DNA of 64,000 nucleotides. Origin: Hyphomonas jannaschiana VP2 (lineage in GTDB: Bacteria; Pseudomonadota; Alphaproteobacteria; Caulobacterales; Hyphomonadaceae). Positions within the stretch are counted from its first letter, which is position 1; the number at the start of each line of letters is the position of its first letter. Location of the stretch: the NCBI RefSeq assembly GCF_000685215.1, contig NZ_ARYJ01000007.1, positions 1-64,000 of the forward strand. Reading direction: 5' to 3'. The notes under the pieces were generated by a model. It ran no database searches. It was not told the origin of the DNA and was given only the letters and a program-made list of their open reading frames with translations. This document shows, in pieces, positions 46,242 through 55,541 of the stretch. Both the position numbers and the translations under genes were made by a program.

Positions 46242-47753
46242 ATGTCTGTACGCACCCCCTACACGATCAAGGGCGACACGGGTGACTGGGAGCTGGTCAT
46301 GGGCCTCGAAGTCCATGCCCAGGTGTCATCCAATGCGAAGCTGTTCTCCGGGGCGGCCACAGCGTTCGGTGCCGACCCGAACTGCAATGTTTCCCTCGTA
46401 GATGCGGCCATGCCCGGCATGCTGCCCGTCATCAACCGGTTCTGCGTGGAGCAGGCGATCCGGACAGGCCTGGGCCTGAAAGCGCAGATCAATCATTACA
46501 GCCGGTTCGACCGGAAGAACTATTTCTATCCTGACCTGCCGCAGGGCTATCAGATCAGCCAGTTCGCACATCCGATTGTCGGGGAAGGCGAGATAGAGGT
46601 GGACGTGGAGCCCGCGCATGGCGGCGAGGCCTATTCCTTCCCCTGCCGGATCGAGCGCCTGCACCTGGAGCAGGATGCCGGCAAATCCATCCACGACATG
46701 GATCCGAACTCCACCTATGTGGACCTGAACCGGTCCGGTGTGGCGCTGATGGAGATCGTCTCCCGTCCGGACGTGCGCACACCTGCCGAAGCGGCTGCCT
46801 ATGTGAAGAAGCTGCGGGCCATCGTGATCGCGCTGGGCACCTGCGACGGCGACATGGAAAAGGGCAACCTGCGCGCGGACGTGAACGTTTCCGTTTGCCG
46901 CCCCGGCCAGTACGAGAAATACCGCGAGACGGGCGACTTCGGTCATCTGGGGACACGCTGCGAGATCAAGAACATGAACTCGTTCCGCTTCATCCAGCAG
47001 GCCATCGAGTATGAAGCCCGGCGCCAGATCGAGATCATCGAAGCTGGCGGCAAGGTGGATCAGGAGACCCGCCTGTTCGATCCGAACAAGGGCGAGACCC
47101 GCTCCATGCGCTCCAAGGAAGACGCGCACGATTACCGCTATTTCCCGGACCCGGACCTTCTCCCGCTGGAAGTGGAAGAAGCCTGGATTGAGGAAATCCG
47201 GTCGACCCTGCCGGAACTGCCGGACGAAAAGCGTGCGCGTTTCGAAAAAGACTATGGTCTCTCGCGCTATGATGCGGGCGTCCTGACGGCGGAAGCCGAC
47301 AAGGCTGCCTTCTTCGAGGAGGTTGCCAAAGGGCGCGATGCGAAACTCGCGGCCAACTGGGTGACGCAGGAGCTGTTCGGTTATCTCAACAAGGAAGGCC
47401 TGGAGCTGTCCGAAAGCCCGGTGTCTGCAGCTGACCTCGGCGGCCTGATTGAGCTCATTTCCAACGACACGATCAGCGGCAAGATCGCCAAGGACGTCTT
47501 TGGGCGGATGATCGCCGGTGAAGGCAAGCCGGCCGAGATCGTCGAGAAGCACGGCCTGAAGCAGGTGACCGACACCGGCGCGATTGAGAAGGTTGTCGAC
47601 GAGATCATCGCCGCCAACCCGGAGCAGGTCGCTCAGGTCAAGGAAAAGCCGAAGACCATGGGCTGGTTCGTCGGGCAGGTGATGAAGGCTTCGGGCGGCA
47701 AGGCCAACCCAAAAGCCGTCAACGACATCCTGAAAGCAAAGCTCGGCCTGTAA
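46242..47753 (+). CDS. gatB: Asp-tRNA(Asn)/Glu-tRNA(Gln) amidotransferase subunit B
   Basis: A 503-residue subunit that activates Glu-tRNA(Gln) or Asp-tRNA(Asn) for transamidation. The cradle-domain signatures are [20 protein letters not shown] (about 15-34), [38 protein letters not shown] and [32 protein letters not shown] is typical, and the C-terminal helical and YqeY-like domain includes [20 protein letters not shown]. The start ATG 46242 has GAGGG upstream. It is separated from gatA by a kilobase containing two small genes, so the three subunits are not one operon here. Confidence 0.97.
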   Translation: MSVRTPYTIKGDTGDWELVMGLEVHAQVSSNAKLFSGAATAFGADPNCNVSLVDAAMPGMLPVINRFCVEQAIRTGLGLKAQINHYSRFDRKNYFYPDLPQGYQISQFAHPIVGEGEIEVDVEPAHGGEAYSFPCRIERLHLEQDAGKSIHDMDPNSTYVDLNRSGVALMEIVSRPDVRTPAEAAAYVKKLRAIVIALGTCDGDMEKGNLRADVNVSVCRPGQYEKYRETGDFGHLGTRCEIKNMNSFRFIQQAIEYEARRQIEIIEAGGKVDQETRLFDPNKGETRSMRSKEDAHDYRYFPDPDLLPLEVEEAWIEEIRSTLPELPDEKRARFEKDYGLSRYDAGVLTAEADKAAFFEEVAKGRDAKLAANWVTQELFGYLNKEGLELSESPVSAADLGGLIELISNDTISGKIAKDVFGRMIAGEGKPAEIVEKHGLKQVTDTGAIEKVVDEIIAANPEQVAQVKEKPKTMGWFVGQVMKASGGKANPKAVNDILKAKLGL

Positions 47754-47756
47754 GCG

Positions 47757-48191
47757 TCAGAGCGCGGCGCGGATCTTTTCCGCAATAGGTTCCAGCTCTT
47801 CCGGTTTTGCCATGCCACCTTCGGCATGGCGGCCGAGTGGCTTGCCTTCCCATCGCGGAATGATGTGGAAGTGCAGGTGGTATACGGTCTGCCCAGCCGG
47901 GGCGCCATTGAACTGGCTGACCATCAAACCGTCCGGCGTCAGGGCCTTTTCGACGGCTCGGGACACTTTCTGCACCTTCAGCATGTACTGGCCGAGATAA
48001 TCTGACGGCATGTCGAGGAGGTTCCGGGCCTGAACCAGCTTTGGAATGACGAGCGTATGTCCTTCGCTTTGCGGAAAGACGTCCATGAAAGCGAGGGCGA
48101 CTTCGTCTTCATACACTTTGATGCTCGGCATTTCGCCCTTGAGGATTTTCGCGAAAATATTGTTCGGGTCGTAAGAGTCGTGAAGCGTCAA
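47757..48191 (-). CDS. HIT (histidine triad) family protein
   Basis: A 144-residue member of the HIT superfamily, small nucleotide hydrolases that cleave AMP-linked substrates. The triad is His105, His107 and His109 in YHLHFHIIPRW; His107 should be the nucleophile. The N-terminus IFAKILKGEMPSIKVYEDE and FMDVFPQSEGHTLVIPK are typical of the HINT branch. It converges on gatB with three bases between the stops. It is the last of a five-gene minus-strand run, one base after the DUF2007-like gene. Confidence 0.92.
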   Translation of the reverse strand: MTLHDSYDPNNIFAKILKGEMPSIKVYEDEVALAFMDVFPQSEGHTLVIPKLVQARNLLDMPSDYLGQYMLKVQKVSRAVEKALTPDGLMVSQFNGAPAGQTVYHLHFHIIPRWEGKPLGRHAEGGMAKPEELEPIAEKIRAAL

Positions 48192-48192
48192 T

Positions 48193-48603
48193 TTAGGGCC
48201 TTTCTAGAATTGTCATCTGTTTTCCGTCATCGCTTATCCGGTGTTTCCAGATCAATGCCATTCCGACGAGAATGATCAGGGGATCAAGGGAAATCAAAAC
48301 CATTGCCCATGCCCGCCATCGGATGCGCTTGGGAGCAATGTAGAAAACGGGTTCCTGCAGCGCTTCTTCCAGACGGACTGCTGCAGTGTCCTTCATGTTC
48401 CGCACATACTCCCGTGCAGCTGGCAGCTGTCTGGTCGGAATGCTGATCCTGATGCCACCCAGTGCAGGGATGGAAAAGGGATTTATGGATGTATGGCCAT
48501 AATTGTCTAACGTAGCGTTGAAGCCGCCATCGGTCAGCAAGGAAGCAACGATCAGCGCTTCTTCCATCATCAAGTAGGTGCCGAATGTAGACTTGGGGCT
48601 CAT
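48193..48603 (-). CDS. DUF2007-like protein with a C-terminal membrane helix
   Basis: A 136-residue protein. The first 75 residues (EEALIVASLLTDGGFNATLD, then GIRISIPTRQLPAAREYVRN) resemble the DUF2007 putative signal-transducing domain. A linker leads to a basic patch (KRIRWRAW) and one membrane helix at about 104-122. The short tail ends KQMTILERP. It is therefore a membrane-anchored cytoplasmic domain of unknown function. It overlaps the FemAB-like acyltransferase gene by four bases, and the HIT gene follows after one base, so co-expression is likely. Confidence 0.7.
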   Translation of the reverse strand: MSPKSTFGTYLMMEEALIVASLLTDGGFNATLDNYGHTSINPFSIPALGGIRISIPTRQLPAAREYVRNMKDTAAVRLEEALQEPVFYIAPKRIRWRAWAMVLISLDPLIILVGMALIWKHRISDDGKQMTILERP

Positions 48604-49763
48604 TCGCCCTTCTTAAACGGCGTTCGCTCGTTCAGGTAGTCCTGATCGTGCTCGACTGCGGCGCGCTCGCGTTCGAGATAGTCCGCGACGGCATCCCGCA
48701 GGCCGGGATGAGCTATCCAGTGCGCGGAATAAGTCAGTACCGGGACATAACCCCGCGCCAGTTTGTGTCCCCCCTGGGCGCCAGCCTCGACGACGGCCAG
48801 CTTGTTGGCGATGGCATAGTCGATCGCCTGATAATAGCAGGTTTCAAAATGCAGCATGGGACGCGGGTCGAGTGTGCCCCAATAGCGTCCATAGAGCGTA
48901 TCAGACCCGATCATGTTCAGCGCCCCCGCAATGGCTTCACCGTCTTCCATGGCGAAGACGAACAGCATGTCGTCTGCCATGCGCTCGCGGAGGAGGGAGA
49001 AAGTCAGGCGGTTGAGGTAAGGAGAGCCCCACTTGCGGCTGCCCGTGTCCAGGTAGAATTCAAAGAAGCGGTCGAGATGAGCTTCGGTAATATCGGCGCC
49101 ACGGATATGAACGAAGTCGAGCCCTTCCTGCGCTTTGGCGCGTTCCTTCCGCAGGTTCTTGCGTTTTCCCGACGACAATTCCGCCAGGAAATCGTCGAAG
49201 CTGTCATAATCACGATTGAGCCAGTGAAACTGCTGGTCTGTCCGGCACAGCATCCCGTTCAGCATCAGGGATTGCGATTCCTCTTCTTCGAGGAAATTTA
49301 TGTGCAGGGAAGAGAGCTTGTTCTGTTCAGCAAAGCTGACGGCGGCGCTTAGCAGCAGCGCCCTGATCCTGGCCTCGTCCGGTCCGGGCGCGGTCAGGCG
49401 CCTGCGGCCGGTGACCGGGGTAAAGGGCACCGCGCTCAGGAGTTTCGGATAGTAGGATCCGCCCGCACGCTCGAAGGCATCGGCCCAGGAGTGATCGAAG
49501 ACGAACTCACCACGTGAATGCGTCTTGCCGTAGAGGGGCATGGCACCACGCAGCACGTCATTTGCGTCTCTCACCAGAATGTGCCGCGGGATCCATCCTG
49601 TGTCGGGGGTCGCGGCGCCAGAGCTTTCCAGTGCTTCGAGAAATTCCCAGCTCAGGAATGGGTCCCTGCGGATGCCCGGCGGATTGGCGACGGCATTCCA
49701 TTCGCCTGGGTCGACTTCCGAGAGCCCGGTGGCGATGTCGATGCGGAAAGTCGTGTCGTCCAT
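48600..49763 (-). CDS. FemAB-like N-acyltransferase (COG3146-type)
   Basis: A 387-residue protein of the GNAT-like, FemAB-related acyltransferase group (PF04339 type). Landmarks are FLSWEFLEALESSGAATPDT near residue 38, HSWADAFERAGGSYYPKLLS, RRDYD-like HWLNRDYDSFDDFLAELSS, KRKNLRKERAKAQEGLDF, and LYGRYWGTLDPRPMLHFETC with the following YYQAIDYAI. GAQGGHKLARGYVP is conserved. The substrate is unknown; annotations as peptidoglycan-related are by distant homology. It lies nine bases after the phosphodiesterase gene and overlaps the next by four. Confidence 0.87.
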   Translation of the reverse strand: MDDTTFRIDIATGLSEVDPGEWNAVANPPGIRRDPFLSWEFLEALESSGAATPDTGWIPRHILVRDANDVLRGAMPLYGKTHSRGEFVFDHSWADAFERAGGSYYPKLLSAVPFTPVTGRRRLTAPGPDEARIRALLLSAAVSFAEQNKLSSLHINFLEEEESQSLMLNGMLCRTDQQFHWLNRDYDSFDDFLAELSSGKRKNLRKERAKAQEGLDFVHIRGADITEAHLDRFFEFYLDTGSRKWGSPYLNRLTFSLLRERMADDMLFVFAMEDGEAIAGALNMIGSDTLYGRYWGTLDPRPMLHFETCYYQAIDYAIANKLAVVEAGAQGGHKLARGYVPVLTYSAHWIAHPGLRDAVADYLERERAAVEHDQDYLNERTPFKKGE

Positions 49764-49772
49764 TCCCCCAAT

Positions 49773-50507
49773 CTAGGTGTTCAGGCGCTGTGAGACCAGT
49801 TCCGGATCCAGATGCTCGAAGATGACTGCTGCGCCATGCTCCTTGCAGCGATCAAGGTCATCCTCACTGCGTACGGTCCAGACGATAATTGGCAGATTGC
49901 TGCCCTGAGATTTCAGAGCCGCGCGTTCGACGTCTGACGTGTGGACCGCAAGATAGTCGATCCGGTCGGCAATGGCGCGCTCCAGGACTGCATCGAACGT
50001 ATCATCGCCGACCCTGGAGGCTGGTCCGATCAGTTGGCCCCGCATCAGTCCCATGGGCAGGGCGCGGACGGCCTTCTCCGAAAAGCTCATTGCCGCCGCG
50101 AAGCCTTTCCAGTGAGCCAGGCGGTCTCCGACACGGCGGGCGAAGGCTTCCGGGTCGGTGTTTCCATCGATCTTCAACTCGGTCAGCAACGGCAGCTGGT
50201 AAGGCCATATCCGGAGCAATTCGAGGAAGTTCGGTACATGTTCCGACGAACCTGCGAGTGAAAGCCGGCTGAGCTCTTTCGCATTCAGCTCCTCGGTCTT
50301 GCCGGACCGTTTGGTCATCCGGTCGAGCGTGTCATCGTGGAAAACCACCGGCGTACCATCGCGGGCCGGCCGGACATCGAACTCAATGCCCAGCCCGGCC
50401 ATACGGGCACGCCGGAAGGCTTCCAGCGAGTTTTCAGGCGGGCCGTTCGCCGACCACAGGCCGCGATGCGCGTAGCGGAACTTGCGGGGATCGAACGGCG
50501 TGGCCAT
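49773..50507 (-). CDS. Glycerophosphodiester phosphodiesterase family protein
   Basis: A 244-residue TIM-barrel phosphodiesterase of the GDPD family, which releases alcohols from glycerophosphodiesters to give glycerol-3-phosphate. Signatures are YAHRGLWSANGPPENSLEAF (about 13-32), the metal Glu and Asp in GIEFDVRPARDGTPVVFHDD (about 37-56), and LTELKID. His15, Glu39, Asp41 and His54 form the active site. No signal peptide, so it is cytoplasmic. It follows the RidA-like gene by two bases and precedes the acyltransferase gene by nine. Confidence 0.9.
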   Translation of the reverse strand: MATPFDPRKFRYAHRGLWSANGPPENSLEAFRRARMAGLGIEFDVRPARDGTPVVFHDDTLDRMTKRSGKTEELNAKELSRLSLAGSSEHVPNFLELLRIWPYQLPLLTELKIDGNTDPEAFARRVGDRLAHWKGFAAAMSFSEKAVRALPMGLMRGQLIGPASRVGDDTFDAVLERAIADRIDYLAVHTSDVERAALKSQGSNLPIIVWTVRSEDDLDRCKEHGAAVIFEHLDPELVSQRLNT

Positions 50508-50509
50508 GG

Positions 50510-50971
50510 CTAGTCAGTAAACTCGATAACCGCATCGATCTCGACAGCGACTCCGAGCGGCAGAACGGGTGCAGCGACGGCGAACCGGGCATGCTTGCCG
50601 GCATCGCCGAACACTTCGACCATCAGGTCGGAGCAGCCATTGATGACCTGCGGAATGTCCGTGAAGTCCGGATGGGCATTCACGAAACCGCCGAGCTTGA
50701 CGATACGCTTCACACGGGAAAGGTCACCCAGAGCGTCTTTGCACTGCGCGATGATATTGATCCCGCACTGGCGTGCCGCCTGCTGGCCGGCCGAGAGTTC
50801 CATGTTTTCGCCGAGACGGCCCAGCATGCGGCCTTCTGCGGTCGCGCTGACCTGGCCGGAGATGAAGAGAAGGTTGCCGGTTTTCACATAGGCCACATAG
50901 GTCGCGACAGGCTTCATCGGCTCGGGAAGGGAGATGCCGAGCGCATCGAGACGGGCTTCAGGGGTACTCAT
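50510..50971 (-). CDS. RidA/YjgF-family protein
   Basis: A 153-residue member of the Rid family, longer than the 125-130 residues of RidA itself. LGISLPEPMKPVATYVAYVK forms the first part, FISGQVSATAEGRMLGRLGE the second, and ARQCGINIIAQCKDALGDLS the third. The family Arg that binds the substrate carboxylate is present in KHARFAV. It may deaminate reactive enamines or imines, but this longer branch is poorly characterised. It starts the run ridA-like, GDPD, acyltransferase, DUF2007-like, HIT. Its promoter lies in the gap after dinB. Confidence 0.88.
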   Translation of the reverse strand: MSTPEARLDALGISLPEPMKPVATYVAYVKTGNLLFISGQVSATAEGRMLGRLGENMELSAGQQAARQCGINIIAQCKDALGDLSRVKRIVKLGGFVNAHPDFTDIPQVINGCSDLMVEVFGDAGKHARFAVAAPVLPLGVAVEIDAVIEFTD

Positions 50972-51047
50972 GGATGTATCTCCGGGATTTACTGGTCAGG
51001 AACTGCAGACTTGCCGCACGCCGCCGCCGGCGGCAAGCGCTCCACGC

Positions 51048-52322
51048 CTATTCCTTTTGCTTCTGGCCCATGCGTGCTGCACGGCCGGTCATGACGGCAT
51101 CCTGGCCAAATTTTGCCCGGGCAGCGTCTGACGCACGTTCTGCGGCTGCACGCCGGGCGATGCGTGGGTCCAGAAGGTCGGTTTCGTCTGCTCGATGGTC
51201 TGAAAGTTCGGAGATGCCGATACCGATCAGCCGGTACTTCCGGCGCTCGTCAGCTTCCCGTGCGAGCAGGGGGCGGGCGGCCCGAAAGATCGATTGCGCG
51301 ATCTGGGTCGGCTCGGACAGGGACACCCGCCGGGTCAGCGGCTTGAAAGTGGAGGTTTTCAGCTTGAGGGTGATGACGGAGCCGACCACACCGATCTGTT
51401 TCGCCCGGTCGGAGGTTTTGACACAAAGCTTCCAGAGCTGGTCTTCCAATTCGGCAAGATCGGAAATGTCTGTCCGGAACGTGGTTTCCGCCGACACGGA
51501 TTTGCGTTCCTCATCAGTACGGACAGGGCGATTGTCCTGCCCGTGCGCCACGCGCTTCAGCCACATGCCTGTTTCGCCGTACCGTCCGATCAGGGCCTTC
51601 AGCTCAGCTTTCTGCAGGTCACCGATCGTCTCAAACCCGTCCTGTTCGAGCTTGGCAGCGAATTTCGGTCCCACTCCATGAAGGAACCCCACGGGGCGGG
51701 GCGCGAGAAGCGCTTCGGCCTCATCCGGTGAGATCACGGCGAAACCGCGCGGCTTGTCGAGCTCGCTGGCAGTTTTGGCGAGGAATTTGTTGGCGGAGAG
51801 GCCCACCGAAACCGTGATGCGGAGTTCCTGCTCTATCTCTGCTGCAAGGCGGGCAAGAGACGCTGCTGGCGGCGCCTTGTGGATCGCTTCGGTACCGGAC
51901 AGGTCGAGATAGGCCTCGTCGATGGAAACGGGCTGTACCAGCGGCGTCAGGGCCTCCATCTTCTCCCGCACAATCGCTGCGGCTTCGGAATATTTGCCCC
52001 GGCTGGGCTTTACCACAGTTGCCTCGGGACAGAGTTTCATGGCCTGGAACATCGGCATGGCCGACCGGACGCCGTACAGCCGCGCAATGTAGCAGCAAGT
52101 GAGCACCACGCCGCGCTCTCCGCCGCCGACGATCACCGGCTTGTTGTTCAAGGCAGGGTTGTCACGTTTCTCGATCGCCGCGAAAAAGGCATCGCAATCG
52201 ATGTGGGCGATATGCAGGGTGTGCAAGGCAGGGTGACAAACGACACGAAAGCTCCCGCAGGCGGGGCAGGCGCGCCCGTCCGTGAGTTCAAAGTGGAAAC
52301 AGTCCCGGCACAACAGGCTCAT
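51048..52322 (-). CDS. dinB: DNA polymerase IV with N-terminal zinc ribbon
   Basis: A 424-residue Y-family translesion polymerase. The core motifs are IDCDAFFAAIEKRDNP (Asp42, Asp44), GVVLTCCYIARLYGVRSAM, SIDEAYLDLS (about 138-147, with the second metal pair), VSVGLSANKFLAKTASELDK and FLHGVGPKFAAKLEQDG. The little-finger domain follows. Before the polymerase fold is a small ribbon with Cys5, Cys8, Cys19 and Cys22 (CRDC and CPAC), typical of alphaproteobacterial DinB. I chose ATG 52322 to include it; the longer frame crosses into divK. The gene is divergent from divK. No LexA box could be identified. Confidence 0.93.
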   Translation of the reverse strand: MSLLCRDCFHFELTDGRACPACGSFRVVCHPALHTLHIAHIDCDAFFAAIEKRDNPALNNKPVIVGGGERGVVLTCCYIARLYGVRSAMPMFQAMKLCPEATVVKPSRGKYSEAAAIVREKMEALTPLVQPVSIDEAYLDLSGTEAIHKAPPAASLARLAAEIEQELRITVSVGLSANKFLAKTASELDKPRGFAVISPDEAEALLAPRPVGFLHGVGPKFAAKLEQDGFETIGDLQKAELKALIGRYGETGMWLKRVAHGQDNRPVRTDEERKSVSAETTFRTDISDLAELEDQLWKLCVKTSDRAKQIGVVGSVITLKLKTSTFKPLTRRVSLSEPTQIAQSIFRAARPLLAREADERRKYRLIGIGISELSDHRADETDLLDPRIARRAAAERASDAARAKFGQDAVMTGRAARMGQKQKE

Positions 52323-52373
52323 CGTCTCATGTTCATGCCATGTTCCGGGGGTGGCGGCAATCTGAAGTGACCC

Positions 52374-52388
52374 GTAAACACCCGTTAA
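52374..52388. promoter_or_regulatory. CtrA-like box in the divK promoter region
   Basis: The plus strand reads GTAA-ACACCCG-TTAA, which on the other strand is TTAA-N7-TTAC, one base from the CtrA consensus TTAA-N7-TTAA. It lies 68 bases before the divK ATG. A CcrM-type GAATC site lies at 52431-52435. In Caulobacter divK transcription depends on CtrA. Confidence 0.45.
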
Positions 52389-52455
52389 GCTTTTGCCGTA
52401 TAGCTGGTCTGGTACGGTAAGGTCCGTTCCGAATCGCTCGTAATCGTGGGAAAAA

Positions 52456-52845
52456 ATGGCAGACGCAAAAGCCAGAAAAGTACTGGTTGTTGAGGACAAT
52501 GAACTCAACATGCGCCTGTTTTGCGACCTGTTGGACGCTTACGGCTACGAAACCTATCAGTGCCGCGATGGTGCCAAGGCTGTCGAAATCGCCCGCCGCG
52601 AGCAACCGGACCTGATCATCATGGACATCCAGCTTCCTGAAGTTTCCGGCCTGGACATCACGCGCTGGCTGAAGGACGACGAGAAAGTTGCTCATATCCC
52701 GGTGCTTGCGGTGACGGCTTTTGCAATGCGCGCCGACGAGCAGCGTGTACGCGAAGCAGGATGCGAAGGATACCTGTCCAAGCCAATCCAGATCATGACC
52801 TTTATCAAGGCCGTTGAATCACTTATGCCGAAGGAAGCGGCATGA
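52456..52845 (+). CDS. divK: Single-domain response regulator DivK
   Basis: A 129-residue receiver-only response regulator that controls cell polarity and the CtrA pathway. [19 protein letters not shown] at about 8-26 is close to Caulobacter DivK. The phosphoacceptor is Asp57 ([13 protein letters not shown]), and the T/K switch residues are in AVTAFAM and LSKPI. The tail is short and there is no output domain. It overlaps pleD by four bases, as in Caulobacter. A CtrA-like box lies upstream. It is probably phosphorylated by PleC/DivJ-type kinases, encoded elsewhere. Confidence 0.96.
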   Translation: MADAKARKVLVVEDNELNMRLFCDLLDAYGYETYQCRDGAKAVEIARREQPDLIIMDIQLPEVSGLDITRWLKDDEKVAHIPVLAVTAFAMRADEQRVREAGCEGYLSKPIQIMTFIKAVESLMPKEAA

Positions 52846-54209
52846 GCGCGCGGATCCTCGTTGTCGATGACATCGAAGCGAACCGGCGGCTGCTGCAGGC
52901 CAAGCTGGAGGCTCAGTATTACACCGTCATCCAGGCAGAGAACGGGCCTCAGGCGCTTGAAGTCGCCCGGAAGGAATTGCCGGACATTATCCTGCTCGAC
53001 GTGATGATGCCGGGAATGGACGGCTATGAGGTCTGCCGCCGGCTGAAGGAAGATCAGGCAACGGCTTTCATCCCGGTCGTTATGGTCACGGCTCTCAGCG
53101 ACACTGAAGACCGCGTCAGGGGGCTGGAGGCCGGCGCCGAAGATTTCCTGACAAAGCCGGTTGATGATTTTGCCCTTATGTCACGCGTCGGGGCGTTGAT
53201 GCGATATAACGCCGTGGCGTCAGAGCTCAGACAGCGGCAGGCAAACGGGCTTGGGGGCGGGCTGGACCACGAGAGCACCAAGGAAGAAACCGACCAGCCG
53301 GCGCGGATCTTCATTGTCGACGACAATCCCCGGGCGTCTGCCCGCCTCGCGTCAGTGTTGCGGGAGGCTGGCCACACAGTGGTGACGCTCGCCGAGGCAG
53401 GATCCATGAGTGGCCTCGCCAGCCTCGGCGTCGACCTGATGATCCTCTCCCTGCCCAGCAAGTCCTTCGACGCGCTGAAGCTATGCGCGCACTTCAAGGT
53501 GACGGAAGCGACCCGGGCGGTCTCCATTCTGCTGATCTGTGATCCGGATGACCGTGTGCGCGCAGCAAAAGGGCTGGAGATCGGCGCCAGCGACGTGATC
53601 CTGACACCGGTCGACAAGCAGGAGCTTCTGGTCCGCGTCCGCACGCAGGCACGCAGGGCCCGTTATATCGAGATGCTGCGCCGCCGGGTGGACAAGGGCC
53701 TGGAGCTGTCCGTGATCGACCAGCTGACCGGACTTTACAATCGCCGCTACATGATGGGCCAGCTGCACCAGTTCATGCAGCGCTCGGTCATGGGCGGGAA
53801 ACCGGTTTCGGTGATGATGGCGGACATCGATCACTTCAAATCGGTGAACGATACCTATGGGCACGATGCCGGGGACGAAGTCCTGCAGGAGATTGCCAAC
53901 CGGCTTCGCGAAAATGTACGTCCGATGGACATTGTCTGCCGCCCCGGAGGTGAGGAATTCCTCGTCATCATGCCGGAAACACCGGGAGACCGGGCCTGCG
54001 CCGCCGCAGAACGAATCCGGCGGGCGGTCGCTGCCTCGCCTTTCATCGTCGGCAAGGCTGGCCTGAACATTCAGATCACGGTCAGTGTGGGTGTCTCGAC
54101 CATTGCTGGTGAGCAGGACACGATCGCTGACCTGACCAAGCGGGCAGATCAGGCGCTCTATCAGGCTAAGACAACCGGCCGGAACCGGGTTGAGAGCACA
54201 GCCGCCTGA
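52842..54209 (+). CDS. pleD: Response regulator diguanylate cyclase PleD
   Basis: A 455-residue REC-REC-GGDEF protein that makes cyclic di-GMP when phosphorylated, driving holdfast, stalk or flagellar changes. Receiver 1 has Asp53 in [13 protein letters not shown], as in Caulobacter PleD. Receiver 2 (about 150-270) is degenerate: its acceptor strand reads [10 protein letters not shown] with no Asp. The cyclase motif is GGEEF at 369-373, with the inhibitory I-site Arg360-x-x-Asp363 (RPMD) just before. Length and layout match Caulobacter PleD almost exactly. It is co-translated with divK. Confidence 0.96.
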   Translation: MSARILVVDDIEANRRLLQAKLEAQYYTVIQAENGPQALEVARKELPDIILLDVMMPGMDGYEVCRRLKEDQATAFIPVVMVTALSDTEDRVRGLEAGAEDFLTKPVDDFALMSRVGALMRYNAVASELRQRQANGLGGGLDHESTKEETDQPARIFIVDDNPRASARLASVLREAGHTVVTLAEAGSMSGLASLGVDLMILSLPSKSFDALKLCAHFKVTEATRAVSILLICDPDDRVRAAKGLEIGASDVILTPVDKQELLVRVRTQARRARYIEMLRRRVDKGLELSVIDQLTGLYNRRYMMGQLHQFMQRSVMGGKPVSVMMADIDHFKSVNDTYGHDAGDEVLQEIANRLRENVRPMDIVCRPGGEEFLVIMPETPGDRACAAAERIRRAVAASPFIVGKAGLNIQITVSVGVSTIAGEQDTIADLTKRADQALYQAKTTGRNRVESTAA

Positions 54210-54262
54210 TTGACTTGATACCCGGCTGTCGTCACAGAGGCGCACAGCTCAGGGGATAAGGC

Positions 54263-55486
54263 GTGACCGACAGGTTTTCAGCGTTCCGGCATTCGGCCTA
54301 CAGCCGTTATTTCATTTCTCGGTTCTGCACGTCGCTCGGCGCCCAGATCGTCTCGGTCTCCGTAGCCTGGCAGATCTATGATCTCACACAGAATGCGGCA
54401 CTGCTTGGCTGGATTGGCCTGGTTCAATTCCTGCCTGCGCTTGTGCTGGTTGTTGTCACAGGCGTCACGGCTGACCGGTTCGGGCGCCGCAATGTCATGG
54501 GACTGGCGGTCTTCGTTGAGATGGCCTGTGCGCTGGCCATCCTGTTTCTCGCCCTGACGGGCCGGTTTGAGCCCTTCTGGGTCTTGGCCGCATTGACTGT
54601 CTTTGGCGTCGCCAGGGCCTTCTATTCGCCGGCCTCGTCCAGTCTGGCGGTCAATCTGGTGCCGAAAGAAGACTTCGCGAATGCCGTAGGCTGGATCACG
54701 GCGTCCTGGCAGCTGGCGTCCATCCTTGGTCCTGTGCTGGGCGGGCTGATCTATGGCATCGGCGCACCGGTGGCTTACACGACGGCAGTCAGCCTATTCC
54801 TCATATCTGGGGTGATCGTCCTGACGATCCCGAAGCCTGCGCAGAAGGGGGTAAAAGAGCCCACGACGATCCGCACGCTTCTCGGCGGCTTTTCCTATGT
54901 CTGGAAAGAGAAGGTGGTGCTGGGGGCTATCTCACTGGACCTCTTCGCGGTCCTGCTCGGCGGGGCAGTGGCGCTCTTGCCGGTTTATGCGCGTGACATT
55001 CTGGAACTTGGGCCTTCTGGGCTCGGCCTGCTTCGGGCGGCACCGGGTGTCGGCGCTGTGATCATGATCGGGATCATCACGGCCTTTCCGATACGCGACC
55101 ATGCCGGGATCATCCTGTTCGTCTGCGTGGCCCTGTTCGGGCTCGCGACCATGGTGTTCGGCGCGTCGACAGTCGCATGGCTGTCGATCCTGGCGCTGGC
55201 GCTGATTGGCGCCTTTGACATGGTCTCGGTCTATATCCGCGAGATCCTGCTGCAGCTCTGGACACCGGATGAGGTGCGCGGCCGTGTGAATGCCGTCAAT
55301 TCGGTGTTCCTCGGCGCCTCGAATGAGCTCGGCGAAGCCCGTGCAGGCTTTATGGCGCATTTCTATGGGGCGGTGTTCACCGTTGTGGCCGGCGGCGCTG
55401 CGGCCATCGGCGTCGCAGCGGCCTGGTCATTCCTGTTCCCGGCGATCCGCAAGACGCGCTATCTGCACCGCGACGAGGTCATATGA
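54263..55486 (+). CDS. Major facilitator superfamily transporter
   Basis: A 407-residue membrane protein with 12 predicted helices. It has the MFS landmark in loop 2-3, VTGVTADRFGRRNVMG near residue 70, and GARAFYSPASSSLAVNLVPK-like sequence after helix 4, typical of the enterobactin-exporter/MFS_3 branch. It begins with HSAYSRYFISRFCTSLGAQI. The substrate is unknown; export of small molecules is likely. The stop codon lies in the T-tract of the rpmG terminator hairpin of the other strand. It sits next to pleD and rpmG, as in other alphaproteobacteria as I recall. Confidence 0.9.
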   Translation: MTDRFSAFRHSAYSRYFISRFCTSLGAQIVSVSVAWQIYDLTQNAALLGWIGLVQFLPALVLVVVTGVTADRFGRRNVMGLAVFVEMACALAILFLALTGRFEPFWVLAALTVFGVARAFYSPASSSLAVNLVPKEDFANAVGWITASWQLASILGPVLGGLIYGIGAPVAYTTAVSLFLISGVIVLTIPKPAQKGVKEPTTIRTLLGGFSYVWKEKVVLGAISLDLFAVLLGGAVALLPVYARDILELGPSGLGLLRAAPGVGAVIMIGIITAFPIRDHAGIILFVCVALFGLATMVFGASTVAWLSILALALIGAFDMVSVYIREILLQLWTPDEVRGRVNAVNSVFLGASNELGEARAGFMAHFYGAVFTVVAGGAAAIGVAAAWSFLFPAIRKTRYLHRDEVI

Positions 55487-55514
55487 AAAAGCCCGCTCGG
55501 ATCACGAGCGGGCT
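55485..55514 (-). terminator. Terminator of rpmG (minus strand)
   Basis: On the minus strand a perfect 10-bp stem (arms at 55505-55514 and 55490-55499, GATCA loop) is followed by TTTTT at 55489-55485. It is 27 bases downstream of the rpmG stop. It overlaps the stop codon of the convergent transporter gene and might also pause transcription of that strand. Confidence 0.88.
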
Positions 55515-55541
55515 CTTCAAAAGTCCAAAAGGATCAAGTGA

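Noticed and set aside
46326-47552. A 408-codon open frame on the minus strand inside gatB
   Set aside because: It is antisense to gatB, with no protein family features.
52323-52511. Longer dinB start reaching into divK
   Set aside because: It would overlap the divergent divK gene and its promoter. The zinc ribbon begins right after ATG 52322.
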